Positions 1-5,871 of a stretch of DNA of 8,580 bases are shown piece after piece. Position 1 is the first letter of the stretch. Each line of letters starts with the position of its first letter. A model generated the notes under the pieces. The model saw only the letters and a program-made list of their open reading frames with translations, was not told where the DNA came from and ran no database searches. Position numbers and translations under genes: made by a program. The stretch is from Microthrixaceae bacterium (GTDB taxonomy: Bacteria > Actinomycetota > Acidimicrobiia > Acidimicrobiales > Acidimicrobilacustridaceae), in NCBI GenBank assembly GCA_023264915.1, contig JAHFUU010000072.1:1-8580 (forward strand), read 5' to 3'.

Positions 1-1
1 G

Positions 2-1321
2 ACGACCGCTAGCTCGGGCACCGGGGAGCCAGCGCAACTAGATGAGGCAGGCTCACCCGATGAAGACTCAGACCCTGATGGGCGCCCCGATGACCCGGGC
101 ACTTCGGGCCCGGGTCAAAGTGCGCCTCGCACCGAGTCCGATCTGGTAAAGGGCATATTGTTGGATTCCCTTGCCCAGGCAAGCGATCCGATCGGAGTGT
201 TCACCTGGCCAGGTGGCGCACTCCGGTGGTCGAACGACGCGCTCACCCAACTCGCGCCCGGGAGCGAGGGTTCACCTGCCTTCCTCCAGCTCCTCGACGA
301 ATGGTCCCAGGCCCACTTCGTGGCGCGCGTACTTCCAGCGCTGTTGAGCGAACGGCGGTGGAGGGGAACGCTGCGATCCGCACGACCTTCAGGCGGTTCC
401 GGTTCCGCAATCGAAGCAACGATCATCGCTCACGGCGATCCGGCGAACGAGATCGACTCGTTCACCTTCCTCGCCCACGTCCACGATGCCGACGAGCTCA
501 GCACGCAGGTCCCCGGCCCCGGCGTGCGCACCGGCCCCACATCGGGCCAAGGCCCAAGCGACAACCTCGACGCCAAGCAGAAGAGCTTCGAAAGCCAGCT
601 TCGGCACGCACTCGACACCGACGGCATCGTCATCCGGTACCAGCCGATCATAGACACCTCGACTGGTTCGATCACCGGTGCCGAGGCATTGCTGCGCCTG
701 AGGGGCGAGGTTGGCGAGCTGTTGAACCCAAGTGCCTTCGTCGAGGTAGCCGAGTCCACCGGGCTAATCGCTGAACTTGGCGACGCGGTGCTGGCCATGA
801 CGTGCCGCCAGCTCGCCCGCACTGGAATCGACGTCTCGGTCAACATCTCGCCCCAACAGATCTCGACGACAGGCTTCAGCGATGGCGTCATGTCGATACT
901 GGCTGACACCGGTTTGGCACCGGACCGACTGTGTGTCGAGATCACCGAAGGAACGATCCTGTCTCAGGGAGAGCAGACCGAGACCAACATCTTGGCGCTC
1001 CGCGAGCACGGGGTTCGGGTTGGCATCGACGAGCTCGGGAGTGGACGCACATCCATTGGGGCTCTGCGCCGGTTCCCCCTCGACTTCGTCAAGATCGATC
1101 GCACGCTCGTCGCTGGGCTCGTCGCCAACTACGTGGACGGGGCAATTGCACGTTCGGCCATCGACCTCGCACACCAGCTCGGACTGCAAGTCGTTGCCGT
1201 CGGCGTCGAGTCCGACGCACAGCTCGAGACCCTGCGCAAGCTCGGATGCGACAAGGTTCAGGGTCACCTCTTCGCCGGTGCTATCGAGATCCACCAGCTC
1301 CGGGCCCGCATCAAAGGCTGA
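2..1321 (+). CDS. PAS-like/EAL domain c-di-GMP signalling protein, degenerate EAL (5' partial)
   Basis: This is the C-terminal part of a cyclic-di-GMP signalling protein. The frame is open from base 2, and the only in-frame start candidates are two weak TTG codons at 158 and 161 without a clear ribosome site, so the gene most likely begins left of the window. Numbering from TTG 158, the part upstream is an acidic Asp/Pro/Gly/Ser-rich linker. Residues 1-110 resemble a PAS domain (WSNDAL, then RRWRGTL, then FLAHVHD). Residues 111-143 are a Pro/Gly-rich linker, and about 145-385 are an EAL domain. Conserved residues seen are E176 (EALLR), N229 (VNIS), E261 and E264 (VEITE), K312 (VKID) and Q368-G369. 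Two motifs are altered: DDFGTG reads DELGSG (291-296) and AEGVE reads AVGVE (347-351). EAL enzymes normally hydrolyse c-di-GMP to pGpG. The changes suggest weak or no catalysis and a possible receptor role. Any N-terminal domain (REC, GGDEF or membrane) is out of view. Confidence 0.88.
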   Translation, partial: TTASSGTGEPAQLDEAGSPDEDSDPDGRPDDPGTSGPGQSAPRTESDLVKGILLDSLAQASDPIGVFTWPGGALRWSNDALTQLAPGSEGSPAFLQLLDEWSQAHFVARVLPALLSERRWRGTLRSARPSGGSGSAIEATIIAHGDPANEIDSFTFLAHVHDADELSTQVPGPGVRTGPTSGQGPSDNLDAKQKSFESQLRHALDTDGIVIRYQPIIDTSTGSITGAEALLRLRGEVGELLNPSAFVEVAESTGLIAELGDAVLAMTCRQLARTGIDVSVNISPQQISTTGFSDGVMSILADTGLAPDRLCVEITEGTILSQGEQTETNILALREHGVRVGIDELGSGRTSIGALRRFPLDFVKIDRTLVAGLVANYVDGAIARSAIDLAHQLGLQVVAVGVESDAQLETLRKLGCDKVQGHLFAGAIEIHQLRARIKG

Positions 1322-1344
1322 CCTGTTGACCGGAGCGGCTCGCC

Positions 1345-1359
1345 GTGGGTATCACCCAC
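1345..1359 (+). terminator. Possible hairpin terminator after the EAL gene
   Basis: A perfect 6-bp stem with a 3-nt loop (GTGGGT-ATC-ACCCAC) lies 23 bp after the EAL stop codon, inside the 196-bp gap between two convergent genes. There is no clear T-run after it, only TTCATCT, so it would be a non-canonical terminator of a kind often proposed in high-GC actinobacteria. A longer inverted repeat, GGCCCGGC at 1369-1376 against GCCGGGCC at 1418-1425, lies just downstream and could serve the same purpose. Termination function is inference. Confidence 0.3.
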
Positions 1360-1517
1360 TTCATCTCGGGCCCGGCGCCACTTCACAGCTTCGGTGAGCA
1401 ACGACCTCGAGTGATCGGCCGGGCCAGATGAGGGCTCGATCATCCATCTGCCAGGAAGGCCAGCATCCATCCCACCCAGGCTCGATGCCCCGGCTCATCT
1501 GAGGGCCTGAGAGCACG

Positions 1518-1739
1518 CTACTCGGGGTAGCAGGAGCACTCACCGCCGCATGGCCCAGGTGGCATCTGAGCACCCTGGGGGCTGCTGGATCCAGATGAAA
1601 CCGAAGCGAAGACCGAGAGCAACCGGACCGCTCCCTCGTGACCTTCCGGGCAGAAGGCTGGTTCGTCAGATGCGCTCATGGGGCGGCGCTGCTCGAAGAC
1701 GTTGTCACAAGTGGGGCATCGGTACTCGTAGGTAGGCAC
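1518..1739 (-). CDS. FmdB-family zinc-ribbon protein
   Basis: This small protein of about 73 residues begins PTYEYRCPTC after its start codon, the hallmark of the FmdB putative regulatory protein family (a CxxC zinc ribbon). The second metal knuckle is CPEGH rather than CPxC, a variant I recall from actinobacterial members, followed by the conserved VRLLSVFASV segment. The tail is Ser/Gly/Pro-rich and ends in a cysteine cluster (PCGGECSCYPE), also typical of the family. Zinc binding is expected and the biological role is not established. I chose the GTG at 1739 because it reproduces the canonical M-PTYEY start. The in-frame ATG at 1751 would add four residues and has no better ribosome site. 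It lies 262 bp downstream of the second lipase gene on the same strand, so co-transcription is possible but not evident. It is convergent with the EAL gene. Confidence 0.85.
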   Translation of the reverse strand: MPTYEYRCPTCDNVFEQRRPMSASDEPAFCPEGHEGAVRLLSVFASVSSGSSSPQGAQMPPGPCGGECSCYPE

Positions 1740-2001
1740 GAATCCCAACATACCGGCGGCGGTGCCCGCATGTCTCCTCGGCCGTCAGTTCCCGTCGACC
1801 TCACCGATACCTGAACCGGCACCCTTCAGAGTCCCAACGGGGCTCCCTCCAGCTCGACAAGTCGCGGGATTGGGGTGGGATCGTCGGCCCTGCTCGGGGC
1901 ACCAAGGGGCGCTCGCACCTGGTTCCGTGCCAACGGACCGCACCGCTCACGATTCGCACGGCAAGCCCGAAGATGTGCCTCGGGGCCGCTGCCGGCACCG
2001 A

Positions 2002-2982
2002 TCACACTGGCAGGCCGTACCCCGAGCAGGCTGCTTGGAAGTTCGGATCGTTCGGCCCGAGAACGTTCAAGACGTTCTGGAGGACCGGACGGTCGAAGAT
2101 CATGCCGAGGTGACCGACCGGATCGTTGGGACACTGGTCCTGGACCCGGATGTTCCTTACGTTCGAGCCACTCAAGAAGGCGTTTGTGTAGGGGGTCACT
2201 ATGAAGTCATGGGAGGTTTGCAGCACCACGTACTTGGGTCCGGCCACCGTGTCACCGCCGGCAAAGAGGTTCCTTTGGAACGAAGAGCCCACCATCTGCT
2301 GGGCGAGTCCGGGAGTGCCCAGGCTCCACATGAGCGAGTTGACGATGCCGAGCAGGTTGAGCTTGGCCCCGAGGGTCACGATGCCGTCAACGGTCGTGCC
2401 GTGGTTGCTGGGTGACAGGCCTACGAAGGTTCGAACCTTGGATGCACCGCCCAGGAACTTGATGTAGTAGTTCGGCATCATGCCGCCCTGGGAGTGGCCA
2501 ACCAGGTCAACCTTGGCTGCACCTGTGCTCGACCGCACCTTCTCGACGAAGGAGGCCAGGGTCTTTGCTGATTGCGCGATGTCGCCCAGGCCTCCGACAC
2601 GACCCAGCGAGAGCCATGTCATGCCGTAGTTGAACCCGTATACGCAGTAGCCAGCGTTGGCAAGCATCGGCGACAACGCAACCCAGTTGGCGCCGAAGTT
2701 GACTGCCGTGGCATGCACGAGCACGACGGGGTTCGGGTGAGCAGCAGAGGGCTTGCAGTTCCAGTTGTTGGCACCGGCGACGGCGTTGGGGCTGGCGATG
2801 TAGTTCGCGAGCATCGTGGTGACATCACCGATGGGCAGGTCGGCCTTGGCCGGGGAGGAGACGGCGGCGCTGATGGCGAGCGTGACCGACACCGCCACCG
2901 CACCGAACAACGCCTTGTACGCGCGCCTTGCGGGCTTGCACTCCCGCACAGCCTTTGTGTTCTCAGCGGTCTTGCCCCACAT
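2002..2982 (-). CDS. Secreted class 2-type lipase/esterase, paralogue A
   Basis: This is a 326-residue alpha/beta-hydrolase of the actinobacterial secreted lipase type, predicted to hydrolyse acylglycerols or other esters outside the cell. Residues 1-47 form a signal peptide with a basic n-region (PARRAYK), a hydrophobic core and an AKA|D cleavage site. The mature enzyme has the strand-oxyanion motif VVLVHAT (86-92), the nucleophile elbow GHSQG with Ser164, a probable acid Asp259 (HDFIVTP) and the catalytic His291 (VGHLGM). Cysteines at 76, 113, 284 and 319 could form two disulfides. The usual HG of the oxyanion region reads HA. ATG 2982 was chosen because AAGGGGAAG lies just upstream and a good signal peptide follows; the longer frame to 3132 has no such support. 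It lies 182 bp downstream of a close paralogue on the same strand, with identical mature length (279 residues) and about 80% identity. Substrate is unknown. Confidence 0.9.
   Translation of the reverse strand: MWGKTAENTKAVRECKPARRAYKALFGAVAVSVTLAISAAVSSPAKADLPIGDVTTMLANYIASPNAVAGANNWNCKPSAAHPNPVVLVHATAVNFGANWVALSPMLANAGYCVYGFNYGMTWLSLGRVGGLGDIAQSAKTLASFVEKVRSSTGAAKVDLVGHSQGGMMPNYYIKFLGGASKVRTFVGLSPSNHGTTVDGIVTLGAKLNLLGIVNSLMWSLGTPGLAQQMVGSSFQRNLFAGGDTVAGPKYVVLQTSHDFIVTPYTNAFLSGSNVRNIRVQDQCPNDPVGHLGMIFDRPVLQNVLNVLGPNDPNFQAACSGYGLPV
2423..2565. repeat. Near-identical block shared with 3586-3728
   Basis: This 143-bp segment of lipase A matches 3586-3728 in lipase B with a single mismatch (base 2530 C versus 3693 T). 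The first 107 bp are identical. It encodes the nucleophile elbow and its flanks, inside a 60-residue stretch with no amino-acid difference. Neighbouring regions of the same genes, even where the protein is identical, carry many silent differences, so the block is unusually well matched and fits recent gene conversion. Confidence 0.8.
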
Positions 2983-3067
2983 GAGCTTCCCCTTTTGTGG
3001 TCGAGTCATGGGCCGATGCTTCAGTCCGGGCCTTGGCACTGCATGGCGAGTCGTCGCTATGCGATCT

Positions 3068-3101
3068 GAGAACCGCCAGCGAGTGGGCCGATGTGGTTCT
3101 C
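3068..3101. repeat. Inverted repeat in the gap between the two lipase genes
   Basis: Arms GAGAACC (3068-3074) and GGTTCTC (3095-3101) are perfect complements separated by 20 bp. They sit about 86-119 bp upstream of the lipase A start codon and roughly 64 bp after the lipase B stop. It could be an operator for lipase A or a processing hairpin in a shared transcript. No T-run follows, and arms this short can arise by chance. Confidence 0.25.
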
Positions 3102-3164
3102 GGAGAGATGTGGCCACCAGCACCGGATGCACCCGGCAGGAGACCGAGCCAGGAGATCAGGTGA

Positions 3165-4127
3165 TCACAGCGGGATCCCATACCCCGAGCAGGTCGCCCT
3201 GAAGTTGGGATCGTTGGCCCCGAGCGAGTTCATGACGTTCTGGAGCACAGGGCTGTCAGCGAACATGCCCACATGACCGACCGAGTCGTTCGGGCACTGG
3301 TCCTGAATCAAGACGTTCTTGACGTTGCCGCCATTCAGGTATGCGTTCGTGTAGGGCGTGACGACGTGGTCGTACCGGGTCTGGATGACGACGTAGTTGG
3401 GCCCGGCAACGGTGTCACCGCCGGCGAAGAGGTTCTTCTGGAAGGACGAGCCTGCCATCTGCTGGGAGAGCCCGGGAATGCCGGCACCCCACAGGATCGC
3501 ATTCACGAACCCGACGAGGTTCAGGGCGGCGCCCAGGGTCACTATTCCACTGAGGGTCGTACCGTGGTTGCTGGGCGAGAGGCCGACGAAGGTTCGAACC
3601 TTGGATGCACCGCCCAGGAACTTGATGTAGTAGTTCGGCATCATGCCGCCCTGGGAGTGGCCAACCAGGTCAACCTTGGCTGCACCTGTGCTTGACCGCA
3701 CCTTCTCGACGAAGGAGGCCAGGGTCTTGGCTGACGAGGAGATCTCACCCAACCCGCCTACACGACCCAGCGAGAGCCATGTCATGCCGTAGTTGAAGGC
3801 ATAGACGCAGTAGCCAGCGTTGGCGAGCATGGGCGACAAGGCCACCCAGTTCGTACCGAGGTTGACACCGGTGGCGTGCACGAGCACCACCGGCGTTGGG
3901 TGCGCGGCGGAAGGCTTGCAGTTCCAGTTGTTGGCACCCGCTACGGCGTTCGGGCTGGCAATGAAGTTGGCGACCGCGGTGACGATGTTCCCGACGGGAA
4001 GCTCGGCCCGGGCTGGGGATGACACGAATGCGGTGACCGAGATCGCAACCGCAACCGCGGTCGATCCCAACACCGTCCGTGCCTTGAACCTGCGACGGGT
4101 CTGGGCTGTTTCGGTCCGATGGAACAT
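3165..4127 (-). CDS. Secreted class 2-type lipase/esterase, paralogue B
   Basis: This is a 320-residue secreted alpha/beta-hydrolase, upstream paralogue of the lipase at 2002-2982. Its signal peptide spans residues 1-41 and ends PARA|E. The n-region TRRRFKA resembles a twin-arginine motif, so Tat export is possible. The nucleophile is Ser158 in GHSQG, the probable acid is Asp253 (YDHVVTP) and the base is His285 (VGHVGM). The oxyanion motif again reads VLVHAT with HA in place of HG. Cysteines at 70, 107, 278 and 313 match those of paralogue A. ATG 4127 is preceded by AGGGGGAG at good spacing; the frame stays open to 4655 but that extension overlaps the kinase gene and looks non-coding. The two mature proteins align without gaps, with about 224 of 279 residues identical by hand count. 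Differences cluster in the region after the nucleophile (about residues 192-275), which in such lipases shapes the lid and acyl site, so substrate ranges may differ. The upstream region holds operator-like palindromes. Confidence 0.9.
   Translation of the reverse strand: MFHRTETAQTRRRFKARTVLGSTAVAVAISVTAFVSSPARAELPVGNIVTAVANFIASPNAVAGANNWNCKPSAAHPTPVVLVHATGVNLGTNWVALSPMLANAGYCVYAFNYGMTWLSLGRVGGLGEISSSAKTLASFVEKVRSSTGAAKVDLVGHSQGGMMPNYYIKFLGGASKVRTFVGLSPSNHGTTLSGIVTLGAALNLVGFVNAILWGAGIPGLSQQMAGSSFQKNLFAGGDTVAGPNYVVIQTRYDHVVTPYTNAYLNGGNVKNVLIQDQCPNDSVGHVGMFADSPVLQNVMNSLGANDPNFRATCSGYGIPL
3586..3728. repeat. Near-identical block shared with 2423-2565
   Basis: This is the lipase B copy of the 143-bp block, offset by 1163 bp from the copy in lipase A and differing at one silent position. 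It spans the codons around catalytic Ser158. Direct orientation means recombination between the two copies could delete the intervening 1.16 kb and leave one chimeric lipase gene. Confidence 0.8.
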
Positions 4128-4154
4128 TGTCTCCCCCTGGTCTCTCGGCAACGA

Positions 4155-4174
4155 GTTGTGACTGGGATCACAAC
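4155..4174 (-). promoter_or_regulatory. Crp/GlxR-type binding site upstream of lipase B
   Basis: GTTGTGA and TCACAAC are perfect 7-bp inverted arms around a 6-bp spacer. The core (4157-4172) is an exact TGTGA-N6-TCACA, the consensus of Crp-family regulators including actinobacterial Crp and GlxR. Its centre lies about 37 bp upstream of the lipase B ATG, and a possible -10 hexamer sits immediately upstream at 4183-4188. If that promoter is right, the site overlaps the transcription start and would repress. If transcription starts elsewhere, it could act differently. Which regulator binds is inference. Confidence 0.6.
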
Positions 4175-4229
4175 CCCCTCGCAGTATGCGGTCATCCCGC
4201 CGCCACCAGTAGATGGAGGGGGTCACGTT

Positions 4230-4255
4230 TGCACCATGACTTTGGTCATGGTGCA
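4230..4255. promoter_or_regulatory. Perfect 11-bp-arm palindrome, putative operator
   Basis: Arms TGCACCATGAC (4230-4240) and GTCATGGTGCA (4245-4255) are perfectly complementary around the 4-bp spacer TTTG. It lies about 103 bp upstream of the lipase B start codon and about 225 bp after the kinase stop. A chance perfect 22-base match of this kind is very unlikely. No T-run flanks it on either strand, so an operator, or an RNA hairpin in a leader or read-through transcript, is more likely than an intrinsic terminator. I do not recognise the regulator. Confidence 0.6.
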
Positions 4256-4346
4256 CCACCCCCGATGCCGCGAAAGCCCTGATGAACACCAGGTATTGGT
4301 CCCGACCGCGCCCCGGGCGACGCATGGCGCGAAGGGTGCAACCACA

Positions 4347-4371
4347 ACCACTTAGAGTGGTCACAGAGTGG
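4347..4371. repeat. AGAGTGG direct repeats with an inverted half
   Basis: AGAGTGG occurs at 4354-4360 and 4365-4371, spaced 11 bp apart (about one helical turn). ACCACT at 4347-4352 forms an inverted repeat with AGTGGT at 4356-4361. Such phased repeats are typical of response-regulator sites, but the motif is short and lies far (about 220 bp) from the lipase start, just downstream of the kinase gene. Confidence 0.3.
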
Positions 4372-4479
4372 CTGCCTTCTTGGCCTCGCCCCTGGGGAGC
4401 GGCGGCGCACCGGGTTTGGCCGGGGTCGCGAGGACAAGGGCTCGGCTGGAGCTGCCGGTGAGGGCCCGGGCGAGGCGGA

Positions 4480-5865
4480 TCAGTGCCCGGGCAAGACGAC
4501 GACGAAGGTCGTGGCGGTCCCGTCGCGCTCATAGGAGAGCTGACCACCGAGGTCGCCCGCCAGCGCGTCCGCGATCGCAAGACCCATACCGGTCCCGTCG
4601 CTCTTGGTCGTGAAGAACGGCTCGAACACCTTGTCGACATCACCGACCGGGACACCGGGGCCGTCGTCGATGACCGCTATCACACTCCCGGAACCATCCA
4701 GGTCACGCACCCGGACGACGACCCGGCTAGAAGCTGCGTCGATCGCGTTGTCAAGGAGGTTGAACACGCAGTCGCGCAACCGCTTCCCTGCCGGTTCAGG
4801 TCGATACGCGGGATCCACCTCGATCGTCAAGGCCAAACCCTGCCTCTCTGCCTCGCCTCGAAGCTGATCGCTGACCTCGGTGACGACATCGAGGACGTCT
4901 GCTCCGTCTGCCGGCGAGGAACCAGAGCCAGGCACCTCGTCGCCGTCAGTTGCCTCTCCCTCGTGCAAGAGCTCAGAGGCGAGCATCGTGCTCAGGCGGT
5001 CCTTGGCGTCAGCGAGAGCGTCAAGCTCACGGCGCGCCGCAACCAGGTCGTCGGCTTCAGTGGCACCGGTCAACCCGCGCAGGCGGTGGATGCTCCAACC
5101 CATCAGCCCGACCTGGTGGCGCGACTGATGCACGATTCGGGCTGATACCTCGCCGATGGCAGCGAGGCGCTGCTTCGCCAGGACGTCACGGCGGAGCTCC
5201 TGGCCGATTCGGCGACGGTGAAGCTCGAAGACCGTCGCCCCATAGACCGGGAAGCACCACCACAAGATGATCAGAGCGGGCCACGGGTCAGCTGGCCGGT
5301 ACATCGCCACGGATGCCGTGATCAGGGGGAACCCGCCCATGAGTGGGAGGAGGTATGGGATGAGAGGGCTCTCGAAGGGGTCAAGGCCCTGGGTGATGAG
5401 GGGCTTTGAGATGGCCCGCTGGGACAGGAGCCGGATCGACATCGTCGCGACCCATCCCACCACTGCCACCAGTGCCGCCACAAGGACGTCCGGGGTCGAC
5501 TGGAGCGTGATCGGGTACTGGTGGCTCAACAGGCCCGAGTAGACGAAGTTGGCGCACAGGAAGCCCACCGACACCGACACGGCGCTCACGACCAGCCACG
5601 CGATCGACCGGATCGCTCCTGGCACGCCGAGAGCCCGGCGCCACGGCAACGGTGTCATAGCGACGATCAGCGGTCCCGCTGCTGCCACCGCGCACCAGAC
5701 GAGCAACAACCCTCTGGCACCGAGGAGTGCCGCGTCCACCGCGCCCGCCATCGTGAGCACAACGTGGTCCTCTCGGCCCTCGAGGCGTATCGGCAACAAC
5801 GCACCCGCCAGGGTCACTGCGAACAGCCCGGCTACGAACAGCGCCGGCTCGTCAAAGGCCACCAC
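4480..5865 (-). CDS. Membrane sensor histidine kinase
   Basis: This is a 461-residue two-component sensor kinase, the partner of the response regulator encoded just upstream. Residues 1-213 hold six or seven hydrophobic membrane segments (about 8-26, 35-70, 88-112, 126-147, 168-189, 194-213) with little extracytoplasmic sequence, suggesting a membrane or intramembrane signal. A charged linker leads into the dimerisation helix with the likely phospho-acceptor His246 in IVHQSRHQ. The ATP-binding domain has an N box (NLLDNA, 369-374), G1 (DDGPG, 400-404), F box (FEPFF, 414-418) and G2 (GTGMGL, 424-429), so it looks catalytically complete. A low-complexity insert (about 302-322) separates the dimerisation and ATPase domains. 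The start is GTG 5865 or the adjacent GTG 5862; GAGGTG overlapping the regulator stop codon serves as ribosome site, implying translational coupling. The signal is unknown. The lipase genes downstream are a plausible but unproven target. Confidence 0.92.
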   Translation of the reverse strand: MVAFDEPALFVAGLFAVTLAGALLPIRLEGREDHVVLTMAGAVDAALLGARGLLLVWCAVAAAGPLIVAMTPLPWRRALGVPGAIRSIAWLVVSAVSVSVGFLCANFVYSGLLSHQYPITLQSTPDVLVAALVAVVGWVATMSIRLLSQRAISKPLITQGLDPFESPLIPYLLPLMGGFPLITASVAMYRPADPWPALIILWWCFPVYGATVFELHRRRIGQELRRDVLAKQRLAAIGEVSARIVHQSRHQVGLMGWSIHRLRGLTGATEADDLVAARRELDALADAKDRLSTMLASELLHEGEATDGDEVPGSGSSPADGADVLDVVTEVSDQLRGEAERQGLALTIEVDPAYRPEPAGKRLRDCVFNLLDNAIDAASSRVVVRVRDLDGSGSVIAVIDDGPGVPVGDVDKVFEPFFTTKSDGTGMGLAIADALAGDLGGQLSYERDGTATTFVVVLPGH

Positions 5866-5871
5866 CGCACC

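Larger units (their letters stand above)
4128..4479 (-). promoter_or_regulatory. Lipase upstream regulatory region (non-coding)
   Basis: This 352-bp stretch separates the histidine kinase stop from the lipase B start, all on the - strand. I see no convincing coding sequence in it: the short open frames lack ribosome sites and family resemblance. It contains three symmetric or repeated elements, each listed separately, at 4155-4174, 4230-4255 and 4347-4371. A weak -10-like hexamer, CATACT on the - strand (4183-4188), lies just upstream of the element nearest the gene, with no good -35. No clear intrinsic terminator for the kinase gene was found. Confidence 0.55.

Noticed and set aside
1517..1531. 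GCTAC-TCGGG-GTAGC hairpin at the end of the FmdB gene
   Set aside because: Only a 5-bp stem that overlaps the final codons and stop of FmdB, with no T-run; too weak to call a terminator.
1966..1984. CCCGA/TCGGG hairpin after the lipase A stop
   Set aside because: A 5-bp stem with a 9-nt loop and no T-run is common by chance in such GC-rich DNA. The 250-bp gap between lipase A and FmdB shows nothing stronger.
1762..2415. 217-codon open frame on the + strand antisense to lipase A
   Set aside because: It lies opposite a well-supported lipase and has no ribosome site. Its low-complexity, charged composition is the usual shadow frame of GC-rich coding DNA.
3161..3168. GTGATCAC palindrome at the lipase B stop codon, considered as a second Crp-type site
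   Set aside because: The half-sites abut without the 6-bp spacer needed for a Crp-type site, and an 8-bp palindrome is expected by chance.
4230..4255. The large palindrome as an intrinsic terminator of the kinase operon
   Set aside because: It is about 225 bp beyond the kinase stop and is not followed by a T-run on the - strand.
4128..4655. In-frame extension of lipase B by 176 codons
   Set aside because: It overlaps the C-terminus of the histidine kinase gene and precedes an obvious signal peptide with its own strong ribosome site at 4127, and it is rich in Arg/Ser/Pro as shadow frames are.
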